From assembly GCF_001746295.1 (NCBI RefSeq), contig NZ_MJAH01000003.1, forward strand, positions 79,922 to 143,921: 64,000 nucleotides of DNA, in the 5' to 3' direction. Both the position numbers and the translations under genes were made by a program. This document shows, piece by piece, positions 8,071 to 16,064 of the stretch; position 1 is the stretch's first letter; the number at the start of each line of letters is the position of its first letter. Under the pieces are notes generated by a model that was given only the letters and a program-made list of their open reading frames with translations, was not told the DNA's origin and ran no database searches. Source of the stretch: Streptomyces sp. LUP47B (GTDB lineage Bacteria > Actinomycetota > Actinomycetes > Streptomycetales > Streptomycetaceae).

Positions 8071-10002
8071 TCACCGCTTCAGGAGTCGTACCGACAGACC
8101 TTCCGTCGTGTAGACGGGTACGGCTCGCAGGGTGTCGGAGTTCAGTTCGACGCGGTCGAACTGGCCGCGCAGTCCCTGGCAGCCGAGGACACGGACCGTG
8201 CGCCCGGCCGTCGGCGGCCTGTCCGCGTCCAGCTTCAGCGACAGGACGCTGCCCGCACCGAGCACCGCGCGCCGTGTCACCTCCAGGACCGGCTCCTGGC
8301 CCGACCGCAGGGTCAGCTCCAGCGCGCCGCCCTCCTGGCTGTACGTCCCGTGGACCTGCAGCGACTTGCCGGCCAGTGTCAGCTTCCCGCCCTGCACCCG
8401 CACATCGCCGTGGCCGAGCGCGTGCGCAGAACCGGCGACCAGCGCGCCTTCCTTGAGCACGGTTCCGCCGGTGTACCGGTTGTGGCCCGTCAGGGTGAGC
8501 GTGCCGCTGCCCCGCTTGGTCAGAGAGCCACAGCCGTCGATGTCGTTGCGCCAGGCGTCCGCCGCGTGGAAGCCGCCCGAGGCCGCGTCCAGGGTGACGG
8601 TCACGTCGGAGTCGAAGGAGCCGTATCCGTCCGCCGCGGCGAACAGGTTGAGCCGGCCCCACTGCTCGAAGCCGTCCAGCAGGACATACCCCGAGGGCAG
8701 CCCGGTGGTCCGCAGCACCTCGCGCCGCTGGGCCGCGTCCAGGTAGGGCAGCCGCGTCTCCAGGAGCACCTCGGCGCCCTTGGGCACGGTGAACGGCTTG
8801 TTGCCGCCGTCCCGGTTCAGCACATAGGTCAGCCGGGGGGCCACGGAACGGGCGTTGGCGTCCCGGTCCGCGTACGCGTCCGCGGCGTCCGAGTGGGCGT
8901 AGGCGAAGAGCGTGTCGGCCGTGCTGCCGGTCTGCTCGGTGAAGTACTTCAGCGCCTGCGCCCGCGCCGCGGCCTTGAGGTCGGCGTTGGCGGCGTCGGC
9001 CAGCGTGGCGGCGGCCAGTGCGGTGGCCATGATGCGACCGCCCATGACGTCGACCGTCGAGTGCATGCCGGACATGATCCGGGTGTGGCTCAGCTCGAAG
9101 GCGCGGGTGACCAGTTCCTGGAAGCGCTCCGGTACGGCGTACGCGAAGGCCAGGCCCGCCAGGTGGAAGGCGTTGGTGTGGCCGCTGGGGAAGCCGCCGT
9201 CGTCCACCGGCGAGGTGCTGCGCTGGCGCAGCAGCTGGGTGGCGACGACCACCTGCGAGTCGTAGACCGGGTAGCCGAGCGCGTCCTTCGCGCCCGTGTC
9301 GACGACCTCGCTGCTCTCGTTCATGCGCCACGGGCGCGGGTACTGGAAGGCGTACTTGCCGGGGTTGCCCGAGGCGTACGGGCCACGCACGGTGTCGACG
9401 AGCTTGGCCACCTGGCCGAGCGAGGAGTCGTAGGAGCCCGCGCCGAGCGCCGAACCCGCGGGGGCGTCGGCCGGCACGGCGTCGCTGATCGTGGTCGCCG
9501 GGGTGGTGTCGGGCGCGCTGGTGATCGAGGTGACCGCCTTGGCACCGGACCGGTAGAGGCCGGCCAGCGGGCCGAGGCCGCCGATCATGGCGTAGCTCTG
9601 GTGCTGGCGGTCGTAGAGGAAGGCCTCCTTCGCCTGCGCCTCGGTGCGCGCCTGGGTGATGCGGGCGCAGTAGCGCATGTTGGCGCGCAGTATCTCGGGC
9701 CGCAGCGGGGTGCCGGTGTTCCAGGCGCCACCGGTCTTCCACACCTGGGCGAAACCGCCGAGGATCCGCACCACCGCGTTGGTCTCGGGCGTCAGGTTCG
9801 CCATGACGTTGGACTTGTAGTCGTCCACGAAGGCGGCGGGGGCGGTGGCGGCCTTGGCGTCCGCGGCGCCCAGCCAGGAGGCGAACGTGGGAGCGGCCAG
9901 GATGCCGGCCGAGGCGCCCAGGGACGTCTTGAGGAATCCCCTTCGCTTCACGGCGCGTTCGGTGAGCGACGCGGGGGAGTGCTGCCCGGCGGATGACGGC
10001 AT
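8071..10002 (-). CDS. Tat-exported PAP2/vanadium haloperoxidase-like phosphatase with autotransporter-type repeats
   Basis: The protein has 643 residues. The N-terminus carries a twin-arginine signal (KRRGFLK, then a hydrophobic stretch and AKA). The central part has the PAP2 phosphatase signature in order: GGFPSGHTNAFHLAGL and later SHTRIMSGMHSTVDVMGG, which give the catalytic Ser-Gly-His and Arg-x5-His-x3-Asp residues. Residues about 480-560 contain GSGTLTLTGHNRYTGGT and LKEGALVAGSAHALG, the PATR repeat usually found in Gram-negative autotransporter passengers, followed by further beta-strand sequence. The product is probably a secreted acid phosphatase with a beta-helical tail. Upstream (10086-10097) lies GAATGCGCTTTC, one mismatch from a LacI-type palindrome. 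Confidence 0.8.
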   Translation of the reverse strand: MPSSAGQHSPASLTERAVKRRGFLKTSLGASAGILAAPTFASWLGAADAKAATAPAAFVDDYKSNVMANLTPETNAVVRILGGFAQVWKTGGAWNTGTPLRPEILRANMRYCARITQARTEAQAKEAFLYDRQHQSYAMIGGLGPLAGLYRSGAKAVTSITSAPDTTPATTISDAVPADAPAGSALGAGSYDSSLGQVAKLVDTVRGPYASGNPGKYAFQYPRPWRMNESSEVVDTGAKDALGYPVYDSQVVVATQLLRQRSTSPVDDGGFPSGHTNAFHLAGLAFAYAVPERFQELVTRAFELSHTRIMSGMHSTVDVMGGRIMATALAAATLADAANADLKAAARAQALKYFTEQTGSTADTLFAYAHSDAADAYADRDANARSVAPRLTYVLNRDGGNKPFTVPKGAEVLLETRLPYLDAAQRREVLRTTGLPSGYVLLDGFEQWGRLNLFAAADGYGSFDSDVTVTLDAASGGFHAADAWRNDIDGCGSLTKRGSGTLTLTGHNRYTGGTVLKEGALVAGSAHALGHGDVRVQGGKLTLAGKSLQVHGTYSQEGGALELTLRSGQEPVLEVTRRAVLGAGSVLSLKLDADRPPTAGRTVRVLGCQGLRGQFDRVELNSDTLRAVPVYTTEGLSVRLLKR

Positions 10003-10167
10003 GGGTCTGCCTCTCTGGAGTTCGGCGGCCGTGCGGCCGGGGTGGTGCGGATGCGACTCATGATGCGTGAGGCAGCTGGAGTGCCGAATGCGCTTTCTGA
10101 AGTCGTACGAGCGAACATCTACGGGCGAGTCATGTCGGACCGGAGGAGACTCGGCGTCCGGTGGATG

Positions 10168-11067
10168 TCACAGAAGTGAACGGGCCATCGCCACCGCGCC
10201 GTCCACCGGGGGTGCCCGCAGGGGTCGCGGTCGTGCCGACGGCGCACCGTCGGCCAGCGCCGACACGAAGGCGTCGTACAGCGAGGGCTGGGCGAGGACG
10301 GTACTGCCCGCGACCACGACATCGTCGACCGCCACTCCGCGGGCGGCGAGCCGTTCGACGAGCCCGGCCAGGGCGCGGCCCGCCTCGGCGATCACGGTGC
10401 GGGCGAGCGGGGATCCGGCCTCGGCGGCGGCGAAGACGGCCGGGGCGTGCCGGCCCCACTCGGCGGAGGCGGCCGTGGCGTGCTCCAGCGCGGCGCCGAG
10501 CGCGGGTACTTCGGGGACGTCGAACCCGGACAGCAGACCGAGCGCCAGGGGGTCGGGCTCCTCGCCACGGTCGTGGGCCGCCCATACGGCTCGTACGGCC
10601 TCGCGGACCAGGCCCGCGGCTCCGCCCTCGTCGCCCAGGAGCGCGCCCCAGCCGCCGACCTGGACCGGAGTGCCGTCGGCGAACCGGCCCACGGCCACGG
10701 ATCCGGTGCCGGCGACCAGGCCGACGCCCTTGTCCAGTCCCGCCGCGGGAACGAGCAGTTCGGCGTCGCCCACGACCAGCGCGGGCGCGTCGAAGTGCAG
10801 TTGCAGAGCGGTGCGGATCTGTGCGCACTGGCGCGGGGTCTCACAGGCGTGTCCGCCGACGGCGAGGGCGGACGGGCGGGCGCCCGCGGGAAGCGCGTCC
10901 GCGGCCAGTGCGGCCAGCCACCCGGCGGCGGCCACCGGGTCGTGGGGCCGCCAGCCGCTGCTGGACCGGACGTGATCGGCGACGAGGGTGTCGCCCGCGA
11001 ACGCGCGGAGCTGTGTCTTGGTGCCGCCCACGTCGATGCCGACAACCAGGGGTGCGGTGTCCTGCAC
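10168..11067 (-). CDS. BadF/BadG-type sugar kinase, probable N-acetylglucosamine kinase
   Basis: The protein has 299 residues. It has the ASKHA-fold phosphate-1 loop GIDVGGTKTQLRAF at the N-terminus, GTGSVAVG (phosphate-2) near 120, GGWGALLGDEGG near 140 and DVVVAGSTV (adenosine motif) near 260. The GGWGxLLGDEGS-like signature is typical of N-acetylglucosamine kinases in the BcrAD/BadFG family. It would phosphorylate a cytosolic amino sugar with ATP. The gene diverges from a ROK repressor across a palindromic operator, so it is probably repressed by that protein. Start: GTG at 11067 with AAAGAGG 5 bases upstream. Confidence 0.8.
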   Translation of the reverse strand: MQDTAPLVVGIDVGGTKTQLRAFAGDTLVADHVRSSSGWRPHDPVAAAGWLAALAADALPAGARPSALAVGGHACETPRQCAQIRTALQLHFDAPALVVGDAELLVPAAGLDKGVGLVAGTGSVAVGRFADGTPVQVGGWGALLGDEGGAAGLVREAVRAVWAAHDRGEEPDPLALGLLSGFDVPEVPALGAALEHATAASAEWGRHAPAVFAAAEAGSPLARTVIAEAGRALAGLVERLAARGVAVDDVVVAGSTVLAQPSLYDAFVSALADGAPSARPRPLRAPPVDGAVAMARSLL

Positions 11068-11207
11068 GGAACCTCTTTCGTCGTTGCGCTGTGTGCTGCG
11101 ACGGTGGGCGAACCGTACCGGAGGGCAAGGCAGTTGGAGGGCTCTGGAGAACTAGGGAAGCCCCGGGACGGGCCTCTGACGGACCACGGCAGGCGAGTAC
11201 CGTGACG

Positions 11208-11231
11208 TTCGTTAGGAAGTTAACTAACGAA
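11208..11231. promoter_or_regulatory. Perfect inverted repeat, probable ROK repressor operator
   Basis: Arms TTCGTTAG (11208-11215) and CTAACGAA (11224-11231) are perfect reverse complements around an 8-base spacer, GAAGTTAA. The core TTAGGAAGTTAACTAA resembles the AT-rich TTAGGAAA/TTTCCTAA-type operators I associate with actinobacterial ROK repressors. It sits between the divergent kinase and ROK genes, 144 bases before the ROK start codon. Binding by that ROK protein is inferred. Confidence 0.6.
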
Positions 11232-11374
11232 GTACAGTGCGTGTCAATAGGCGTCACGCACTCGTATTCCCGGGTCCTTTGTCCCGGGTGGGAACGCAAG
11301 ACGCCGGAGCAACCCATCGCCGCCTCCCGCCGAGCCGCTCGGCCCGGGAGAGTGGCCTGTGACCTGGGGGAAGT

Positions 11375-12517
11375 GTGGAACACGACGTGGCTGGAGCCCC
11401 CCGTCTGACCGAAAGCGCCGGCGCCGTATTCGCCGTGCTGGCCCAGGCCGGCACCGCGACCCGGCCGCAGCTGGCGAGCCTCGCGCGGCTGTCCAAGCCG
11501 ACGGTCTCCTCCGCCGTCGCCGAACTGGAGGGCGTCCACCTCGCGGCCCACTCCGGCACCTCCTCCGGCGGTACGGGCCGCAGCGCCGCCGTCTACCGCC
11601 TCGGCCCTGCCGCGGGTGCCGTGCTCGCCGTCGACCTGGGCCCCGCCGTCACCCGGGTCCGCGCCTGCGCCCTGGACGGCACCCTCCTCGCCGAGGCCAC
11701 CGGCCCCCGGGAGGAGGCGGCCGACGTGGTGCGCGACGCCCTGTCCGCGCTGCGCGCCGACGCCCCGCTGCGCGCCATCGTCGTGGCCGTCGGTGACGTC
11801 ACCGCACGGGCCGAGGAGGGCACGGTGCGGCCGGCGACCGCCAAGGCCGGCCCCGTCTTCGACGCGGTGGCCGTCGCGCTGCCGCCAGGAGTGCCCGTCC
11901 ACCTCGAGAACAACGTGAACTGCGCCGCGCTCGCGGAACTGCACGAGGGCGCGGCTCGTGGCCGTCACACCTTCGGCTATCTGCGGATCGGCGTCGGTAT
12001 CGGTCTGGGCATCGTCGTGGGAGGACACGTGCTGGCCGGGGCCAACGGCGCGGCCGGAGAGGTCGCCCGGCTGCCCTACCCCTGGGACGACGGCCTGGAG
12101 CCCCGCCACGAGGCCCTGGAGGACTACATCGGGTCCCGGTCCCTGCTGCGCCGGGCCGCCGAGGCCTGGCCCGAATCCGACGGCGCATGCCCCCGCACGG
12201 CCGAGCGGCTCTTCGCCCTGGCCGGACAGGGCAGTGCCACGGCCCGCGCGGTCGTCGACAGACACGCCGTGGACGTGGGCCGGCTGGCCGCCGCCGTGAC
12301 CGCCGTACTGGACCCGGGACTGCTCGTGCTGGGCGGCAGCACCGGCGCGTATCCGCAGCTCCTGCCCGGTGTGCGGGCCGAGCTGGAGCGGCTCAGCTGG
12401 CCCACCGAGGTGGTCAGCAGCCAGGTCGGTGATCTCGGCACCGTCGTGGGCGCCGCCCGGCTCGCGGTCGCCCGAGGAGTCCAAACCGTGACCCAGGCGT
12501 CGCGGACGAAGGATTGA
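11375..12517 (+). CDS. ROK-family transcriptional repressor (NagC/XylR-like)
   Basis: The protein has 380 residues. The N-terminal winged helix (about 10-75) shows AGTATRPQLASLARLSKPTVSSAV-type helices split by short turns. The ROK domain follows, with LAVDLGPAVTRVRACALDG near 85, VHLENNVNCAALAE near 175, YLRIGVGIGLGIVVGG, and GANGAAGEVARLPY near 225. The usual ROK zinc motif (CxCGxxGCxE) is absent, and the GHxxY/GH region is changed to AGEVARLP. The sensed ligand may therefore differ from that of zinc-containing ROK proteins. It probably controls the divergent kinase and the downstream ABC importer. Confidence 0.85.
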   Translation: MEHDVAGAPRLTESAGAVFAVLAQAGTATRPQLASLARLSKPTVSSAVAELEGVHLAAHSGTSSGGTGRSAAVYRLGPAAGAVLAVDLGPAVTRVRACALDGTLLAEATGPREEAADVVRDALSALRADAPLRAIVVAVGDVTARAEEGTVRPATAKAGPVFDAVAVALPPGVPVHLENNVNCAALAELHEGAARGRHTFGYLRIGVGIGLGIVVGGHVLAGANGAAGEVARLPYPWDDGLEPRHEALEDYIGSRSLLRRAAEAWPESDGACPRTAERLFALAGQGSATARAVVDRHAVDVGRLAAAVTAVLDPGLLVLGGSTGAYPQLLPGVRAELERLSWPTEVVSSQVGDLGTVVGAARLAVARGVQTVTQASRTKD

Positions 12518-12794
12518 CGGGTTCGGACTCGGTCTGCCAATGTCCGGACAAGCGCTTTCTAAGTCGGCCGGGACGCCGGCTTGGAGCGAGCGTCCCGCCC
12601 GTACTCGACGTACGGCAACCGCACCAGGGCGTGCTTGTGCGGCAGCGGCCATGACGGCCGGGGACCCTCGCCCTTCAGGATGACGCGGCCGGGCGAGGCC
12701 GCGCCCTCGGAAAGCAGAACCCTCCTGCACAATGCACCCGTGCCGCTTCCGTCGGCGCCGTGCTCCGTCCCGTACGACGAAAAAGGGAACGAAG

Positions 12795-14117
12795 ATGACC
12801 ACTGTAGGTGTGCGGCGCTCCCGCCGACTCGGCCGCGGCGGCATGCGCCGTCTGGCTCCCCTCGCTGCCGTAGCCACGGCGGGTGTCATGCTGCTCTCCG
12901 CCTGCGGCGGGGGTTCCGGCTCGGGCGGCACCTCCAAGTCCCTGACGTTCTGGATCTCCACGGTTCCGGGGCAGGACGCGGGCTGGAAGAAGATGGTGGC
13001 GCAGTACAAGAAGGAAACCGGCGTCAACCTCAAGCTCGTCAACATTCCCTACGACGGCTACACCACCAAGCTGCACAACGCCGCGCAGGCGAACTCCCTG
13101 CCCGACGTGGCGGCCGTGCCGGCGCTGGACCCGATCTGGTCGAGCAAGCTGCTCGACCTCAGCTCCATCGCCAACAAGAAGAGCAACAACATCAACCAGA
13201 ACTTCCTCGCGAAGGACTCGTCCGGGAAGGTGCTGTCCATCCCCTCGGACGTCACCGCGTCCGGCCTGTTCATCAACAAGTCGCTCTTCGAGAAGGCCGG
13301 CGTCTCCTTCCCGACCGAGCCGTCGAAGACCTGGACCTGGACCGACTTCATCGCCGCGGCCAACAAGGTCCGCGAGAAGACCGGCGCCAAGTACTCCCTG
13401 ACCTTCGACCAGTCGCCCTCCCGACTGCGCGCCATGGTGTACGAGATGGGCGGCAAGTACGTCCACGCCGACGACTCCGGCAAGTTCTCCGTGGACGCGG
13501 CGACCAAGAAGGCCGTGAACACCTTCGTCGGATGGAACGACGACAAGACCATGCCGAAGTCGGTGTGGACGAGCGGCGCCGACCCGTCCGCCATGTTCCA
13601 GAGCGGTGACGTGGTCGCCTACTGGTCCGGTGTGTGGCAGGTCGCCTCCTTCGCGGACAGCATCAAGAAGTTCCAGTGGGCGAGCGTCCCGACCCCCGCC
13701 CAGCCGGTGCAGGCCAGTGACGTCAACAGCGGCGGCATGGTGGTGGGCTTCAACAACAACGGCGACGCGTCCAAGGCCGCGACGAAGTTCCTGTCCTGGC
13801 TCTACGAGCCGGCCCACTACAAGGCCCTGTGCGAGGCGTCCGGCTTCCTGCCGGTCGAGAGCGGTCTGAACCCGACGTACCCCTTCAAGTCCGATGCGGC
13901 GCAGGCGGCGTTCAAGCTCTACAACCAGGAGATCCCGCTCTACGCCCCGATCTCCGGCTACTTCAACAGCGCCCAGACCAACTGGGTGCTGAAGGGCAAG
14001 AGCATCACCGAGGACCCGACCAAGACGGAGCTCGGCAAGGCGATCAACGGCCAGCAGTCGGCCGACAAGGCCCTGCAGAACATCGTGGACGGCTACAACC
14101 AGCAGGTCGGCGGCTGA
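12795..14117 (+). CDS. Carbohydrate ABC transporter solute-binding lipoprotein
   Basis: The protein has 440 residues. A signal peptide ends in the lipobox LLSAC (Cys about residue 37), followed by a Gly/Ser linker. The mature part is a family 1 extracellular solute-binding protein: SLTFWISTVPGQDAGWKKMV, NIPYDGYTTKLHNA, ALDPIWSSKL, then DVVAYWSGVWQV and a C-terminal closing helix region. It captures an oligosaccharide outside the membrane and delivers it to the permeases encoded next. GGGAACGAAG precedes the ATG. About 240 bases upstream, CAAGCGCTTTCTAAGTCG (12550-12566 area) resembles a LacI-type operator half. Confidence 0.9.
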   Translation: MTTVGVRRSRRLGRGGMRRLAPLAAVATAGVMLLSACGGGSGSGGTSKSLTFWISTVPGQDAGWKKMVAQYKKETGVNLKLVNIPYDGYTTKLHNAAQANSLPDVAAVPALDPIWSSKLLDLSSIANKKSNNINQNFLAKDSSGKVLSIPSDVTASGLFINKSLFEKAGVSFPTEPSKTWTWTDFIAAANKVREKTGAKYSLTFDQSPSRLRAMVYEMGGKYVHADDSGKFSVDAATKKAVNTFVGWNDDKTMPKSVWTSGADPSAMFQSGDVVAYWSGVWQVASFADSIKKFQWASVPTPAQPVQASDVNSGGMVVGFNNNGDASKAATKFLSWLYEPAHYKALCEASGFLPVESGLNPTYPFKSDAAQAAFKLYNQEIPLYAPISGYFNSAQTNWVLKGKSITEDPTKTELGKAINGQQSADKALQNIVDGYNQQVGG

Positions 14118-14242
14118 TCGCAGGCCACCAGCGCCCGGGCGGCGGTGTCCCGACCCCGCCGCCCGGCCCCGGCCGTCCACGTGACGCCGGGCTCATGGCC
14201 TGAGCCCCTCGCAATCCCTTCCACCAGCACGGAGTCAGGAAG

Positions 14243-15163
14243 ATGACAAAACGCGCCTCGGACGTGTCCGCCGTGTCCGCGAGCCCGCCCAGGAGACGCA
14301 GCAAGTACACCCTTGCGCCGCTCGTCCTCATCGCGGCCAACGTCGTGCTCTTCGCGCTGTTCTTCGTCTGGCCGGCGGTGATCGGGCTCGTCTACTCCTT
14401 CACGAACTACACGGGCGTGGGGGTGTTCCAGTGGGTCGGGCTGGACAACTACCACAACCTGTTCGGGGACTCCACGTTCTACGACGCGCTGTCCCGGACT
14501 CTGCTGTACGCCGTCCTCTTCGTCCCGCTGAACTTCGTGGTCTCGCTGCTCGCCGCCAACCTGGTGGTGAGCAAGCACGCCAAGGGCGGGTCGGTCGCCC
14601 GCGTCCTCTTCTTCATCCCGTGGCTGCTGTCGCCCATCGTCGTGGGTGTCCTGTGGCGGTGGATGTTCGGCGAGAACTTCGGACTGGTCAACTACGTCAT
14701 CGAGAAGTTCGGCGGAGACGCCGTTCCGTGGCAGTCGAACGCGGACCTCTCGTTGCTCGTGGTGGTGATGGCGGCGGCCTGGGCCTGGACGGGTTTCACG
14801 ATGCTGCTGTTCATCGCGGCGATCAAGAACGTACCGGTGTCGTACTACGAGGCCGCCTCGCTCGACGGCGCCGGCCCCTGGCGACAGTTCTTCAGCATCA
14901 CCCTGCCGAGCATCGCGCCCACCTCGTTCATCGTGATCCTGCTCAACACGATCAACGCGATGAAGGAGTACCCGGTGTTCGTCGCCCTCAACAACGGCGG
15001 ACCCGGCACGTCGAACAACCTGCTCGTCCAGTACATCTACGAGACCGGCTTCAAACGAGGCCAGATCGGCTACGCGAGCGCCGCGTCGTTCGTGCTCATG
15101 CTCATCCTGATGGCCGTCGCGGTCGTCCAGCTGATGGTCAACCGGCGGGTGGAGAACCGATGA
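14243..15163 (+). CDS. Sugar ABC transporter permease (MalF/LacF-like)
   Basis: The protein has 306 residues with six transmembrane helices, the first at about 25-48 (LVLIAANVVLFALFFVWPAV). The binding-protein-dependent transport signature near 210 reads EAASLDGAGPWRQFFSITLPSI, the EAA loop that contacts the ATPase. It forms the channel with the following permease. The two genes overlap by ATGA, so they are translationally coupled. Confidence 0.9.
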   Translation: MTKRASDVSAVSASPPRRRSKYTLAPLVLIAANVVLFALFFVWPAVIGLVYSFTNYTGVGVFQWVGLDNYHNLFGDSTFYDALSRTLLYAVLFVPLNFVVSLLAANLVVSKHAKGGSVARVLFFIPWLLSPIVVGVLWRWMFGENFGLVNYVIEKFGGDAVPWQSNADLSLLVVVMAAAWAWTGFTMLLFIAAIKNVPVSYYEAASLDGAGPWRQFFSITLPSIAPTSFIVILLNTINAMKEYPVFVALNNGGPGTSNNLLVQYIYETGFKRGQIGYASAASFVLMLILMAVAVVQLMVNRRVENR

Positions 15164-16062
15164 CAACCACAGACATCCCGCGCCCGGCCGAAGTCGACTC
15201 CGGCCGGCGGGTCTCCAGGAAGCGGCCCCGCAAGACGGCCACCGGTGGGCTCCGGCAGGCGGTGTCCGCGACGACACTGCTGTGGATCATGGCGTGCCTG
15301 TACGGGTTCCCGGTGCTGTGGTTCGTCCTCAGCTCCCTCAAGCCGGCCAGCGACCTGTTCTCCTATCCGCTGACGCTGGTCCCGCACAACCCCACCCTGT
15401 CGGGATTCAGGGCAGCGTGGGACAGCGCCAACTTCTCCCAGTACTTCATCAACACGGCCATCGTGTGCGTGATCACGACGATCCTCACGGTGGGTGTCAG
15501 CTGCTGCACGGGGTACGCGCTGGCCAAGTACGACAACAGATGGCTCAAGGCGTTCTTCCTCTGCATCCTGGCCACCACGATGCTGCCGGGCGAGGTCATG
15601 CTCGCTCCGGAGTTCCTGGTGGTCCGCAACCTCGGCCTCTACAACTCGTTCGCCGGCATCATCCTCCCGGCCGTGCTCACGGCGACCGGATGCTTCATGT
15701 TCCGCCAGTTCTTCCTGACGGTTCCCGATGAACTGGTCGAAGCCGCACGCATCGACGGCGCCCGCGAACTGTCGATCTTCCTGCGGATCATGGTGCCGCT
15801 CTCCCGGCCCATCATGCTGACCCTCGCCATCCTGTCCTTCCAGTGGCGCTGGAACGACTACATCTGGCCGCTCCTGATGCTCAACGACCCGAACAAGTTC
15901 ACCGTGCAGATCGGCATCCAGAGCATCGTCGGCGCCCAGAACATCAACTGGTCGGTGCTGCTCGGCGCCTCGGTCATCTCGATGATCCCTCTGATCGCCA
16001 TCTTCCTGGTTTTCCAGCGCTACGTCATGAGCGCCGACATCAACGCCGGACTGAAGGACTGA
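15160..16062 (+). CDS. Sugar ABC transporter permease (MalG/LacG-like)
   Basis: The protein has 300 residues with six transmembrane helices. The first, at about 45-65, is followed by SSLKPASDLF, typical of this permease subfamily. The EAA loop near 195 reads EAARIDGARELSIFLRIMVPLSRP. It begins inside the stop codon of the first permease gene (ATGA overlap). No nucleotide-binding subunit gene follows. In Streptomyces such importers normally share the ATPase MsiK, so that is the expected partner (inference). Confidence 0.9.
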   Translation: MTTTDIPRPAEVDSGRRVSRKRPRKTATGGLRQAVSATTLLWIMACLYGFPVLWFVLSSLKPASDLFSYPLTLVPHNPTLSGFRAAWDSANFSQYFINTAIVCVITTILTVGVSCCTGYALAKYDNRWLKAFFLCILATTMLPGEVMLAPEFLVVRNLGLYNSFAGIILPAVLTATGCFMFRQFFLTVPDELVEAARIDGARELSIFLRIMVPLSRPIMLTLAILSFQWRWNDYIWPLLMLNDPNKFTVQIGIQSIVGAQNINWSVLLGASVISMIPLIAIFLVFQRYVMSADINAGLKD

Positions 16063-16064
16063 CC

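Noticed and set aside
10168..12517. DasR operator near the GlcNAc-type kinase
   Set aside because: No ACTGGTCTAGACCA-like sequence was seen around the kinase or the ROK gene.
14118..14242. Possible missing ATPase gene of the importer
   Set aside because: The gap is 125 bases and has no Walker motifs. The same holds for the rest of the sugar region; the only full ABC ATPase is the exporter at 46141.
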